DNA of 8,961 nucleotides from Actinomycetales bacterium (GTDB lineage: Bacteria > Actinomycetota > Actinomycetes > Mycobacteriales > Mycobacteriaceae), in the NCBI GenBank assembly GCA_012841845.1, contig DUTZ01000382.1, forward strand, positions 1 through 8,961. Direction: 5' to 3'. The stretch's first letter is position 1; every line of letters begins with the position of its first letter. Shown one piece after another: positions 8,425 to 8,961 of this stretch. The position numbers and the translations under genes were made by a program. The notes below the pieces were generated by a model. That model had not been told where the DNA came from and made no database searches. It worked only from the letters and a program-made list of their open reading frames with translations.

Positions 8425-8961
8425 TCAGTACCGCCGGATCGAGTGGATCGGCATCACGTCCACGGGCTCGAGCTTGACCGGCTGGCCGTAGGTGGGCGCG
8501 TGGACGATGAGGCCGTCTCCCGCGTACATGCCGACGTGCGTGGCCCCCGGGAAGTAGATGACGAGGTCGCCCGGCTGCAGGTCCTGCTGCGCCACCGGGG
8601 CGCCGGCCGTCGCCTGCGCCTGGCTCGAGCGCGGCAGCGTCTTGCCCTCCTGCGCGTACGACCACACCATGAGACCCGAGCAGTCGAACTCCGAGGGGCC
8701 GGTCGCGCCCCACGAGTACGGCGAGCCGAGCCGGGAGAGCGCCACCCGCAGCGCGGCGGCGTTGACCCCGTCGACCGGCGGGGCCACGTACCCCTCCGGC
8801 ATGACGGGCCCGCCCGCCCAGAGCGCGCGCTGTGCCTCGGACAGGGCGTCGACGCGGCTGCGGACCTCGTCGATCCGCGCCGTCATCTCCTCGGAGCGGC
8901 GGTCCAGTTCGTCGGCGCGGGCCCGGGCGTCGTCGGCCGCGGCGCGCGCGGCGTCGGAGGC
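8425..8961 (-). CDS. ripC: NlpC/P60 peptidoglycan endopeptidase with coiled-coil N-terminal region (RipC-like), 5' partial
   Basis: The frame is open on the minus strand from the window end (8961) to TGA at 8427-8425, giving 178 codons without the true start. An ATG at 8886 lies inside a continuing Glu/Arg/Ala/Asp-rich helix and is not the real beginning. The visible N-terminal ~50 residues look like the end of a coiled coil, as in RipA/RipC-type enzymes, where it regulates or tethers the catalytic domain. The NlpC/P60 domain follows with its triad: Cys at 8680-8682 in EFDCSGLM, His at 8536-8538 in ATHVGMY and a third polar residue His at 8500-8502 in IVHAP. LPRSSQAQ and LQPGDLVIYF are typical family blocks. 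Such enzymes are exported and cleave the D-Glu--mDAP bond of wall peptides during division. The signal peptide would lie outside the window. The position next to pimB' matches Rv2190c (RipC); the symbol rests on that synteny. Confidence 0.88.
   Translation of the reverse strand, partial: ASDAARAAADDARARADELDRRSEEMTARIDEVRSRVDALSEAQRALWAGGPVMPEGYVAPPVDGVNAAALRVALSRLGSPYSWGATGPSEFDCSGLMVWSYAQEGKTLPRSSQAQATAGAPVAQQDLQPGDLVIYFPGATHVGMYAGDGLIVHAPTYGQPVKLEPVDVMPIHSIRRY

Noticed and set aside
5617..8477. Large plus-strand frames overlapping fadD15, pimB' and the ripC-like gene (619 and 481 codons)
   Set aside because: They are Arg/Pro/His-rich out-of-frame readings of three solid genes, without ribosome sites or motifs.
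8884..8886. ATG as the start of the NlpC/P60 gene
   Set aside because: The same frame continues upstream to the window edge as a charged coiled coil without a stop, and a start here would leave no signal peptide for an exported enzyme.

Overview
The window is high-GC DNA (roughly 70% or more by eye) with tightly packed genes. It most resembles a member of the Mycobacteriales (Corynebacterium/Dietzia/Mycobacterium relatives). The gene order supports this. A PASTA-bearing Ser/Thr kinase end (pknL), a class II DAHP synthase (aroG), a DEDDh exoribonuclease of the Rv2179c type, a PlsC-type acyltransferase, an ArsA-like protein, an SRPBCC protein, fadD15, pimB' and a RipC-type NlpC/P60 hydrolase lie in the same relative order as the Rv2176-Rv2190c block of M. 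tuberculosis. A Dietzia-like genus is a guess from GC content and protein style, not a demonstration.

Layout. Positions 1-1104 (+) hold the C-terminal half of PknL: a membrane segment and five PASTA repeats, with the kinase domain outside the window. It converges, with only 7 bases between stop codons, on aroG (1112-2518, -), which appears to start on a leaderless GTG. Upstream of aroG on the minus strand are the exoribonuclease gene (2568-3065) and the acyltransferase gene (3069-3803), 3 bases apart. Further upstream is a second minus-strand pair, the SRPBCC gene (4742-5203) and the ArsA-like gene (3858-4745), which share an ATGA overlap. A 183-base divergent region (5204-5386) separates this pair from fadD15 (5387-7192, +). 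fadD15 converges on pimB' (7218-8351, -). A 73-base intergenic region with a 14-base tandem repeat and overlapping hairpins then separates pimB' from the RipC-like gene (8425-8961, -), whose N-terminus is cut off by the window end.

Functional picture. Most genes serve the cell envelope. PimB' adds the second mannose of the phosphatidylinositol mannosides, the PlsC-type enzyme and FadD15 handle acyl chains, the NlpC/P60 enzyme cuts peptidoglycan peptides, and PknL would sense an extracellular wall-related signal through its PASTA repeats. AroG begins the shikimate pathway. Several M. tuberculosis neighbours are absent from this stretch (Rv2180c, the mannosyltransferase Rv2181, Rv2183c, Rv2186c, Rv2189c), so the block is a compact version.

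No CRISPR array, insertion sequence, tRNA, rRNA, phage gene or accessory defence system is visible, and I do not see a wholly new multi-gene system. The points most worth a second look are the ArsA-like protein without a P-loop and its coupling to the SRPBCC gene, the leaderless aroG start, the repeat and hairpin cluster before pimB', and the overlapping small hairpins at the fadD15 ribosome binding site.
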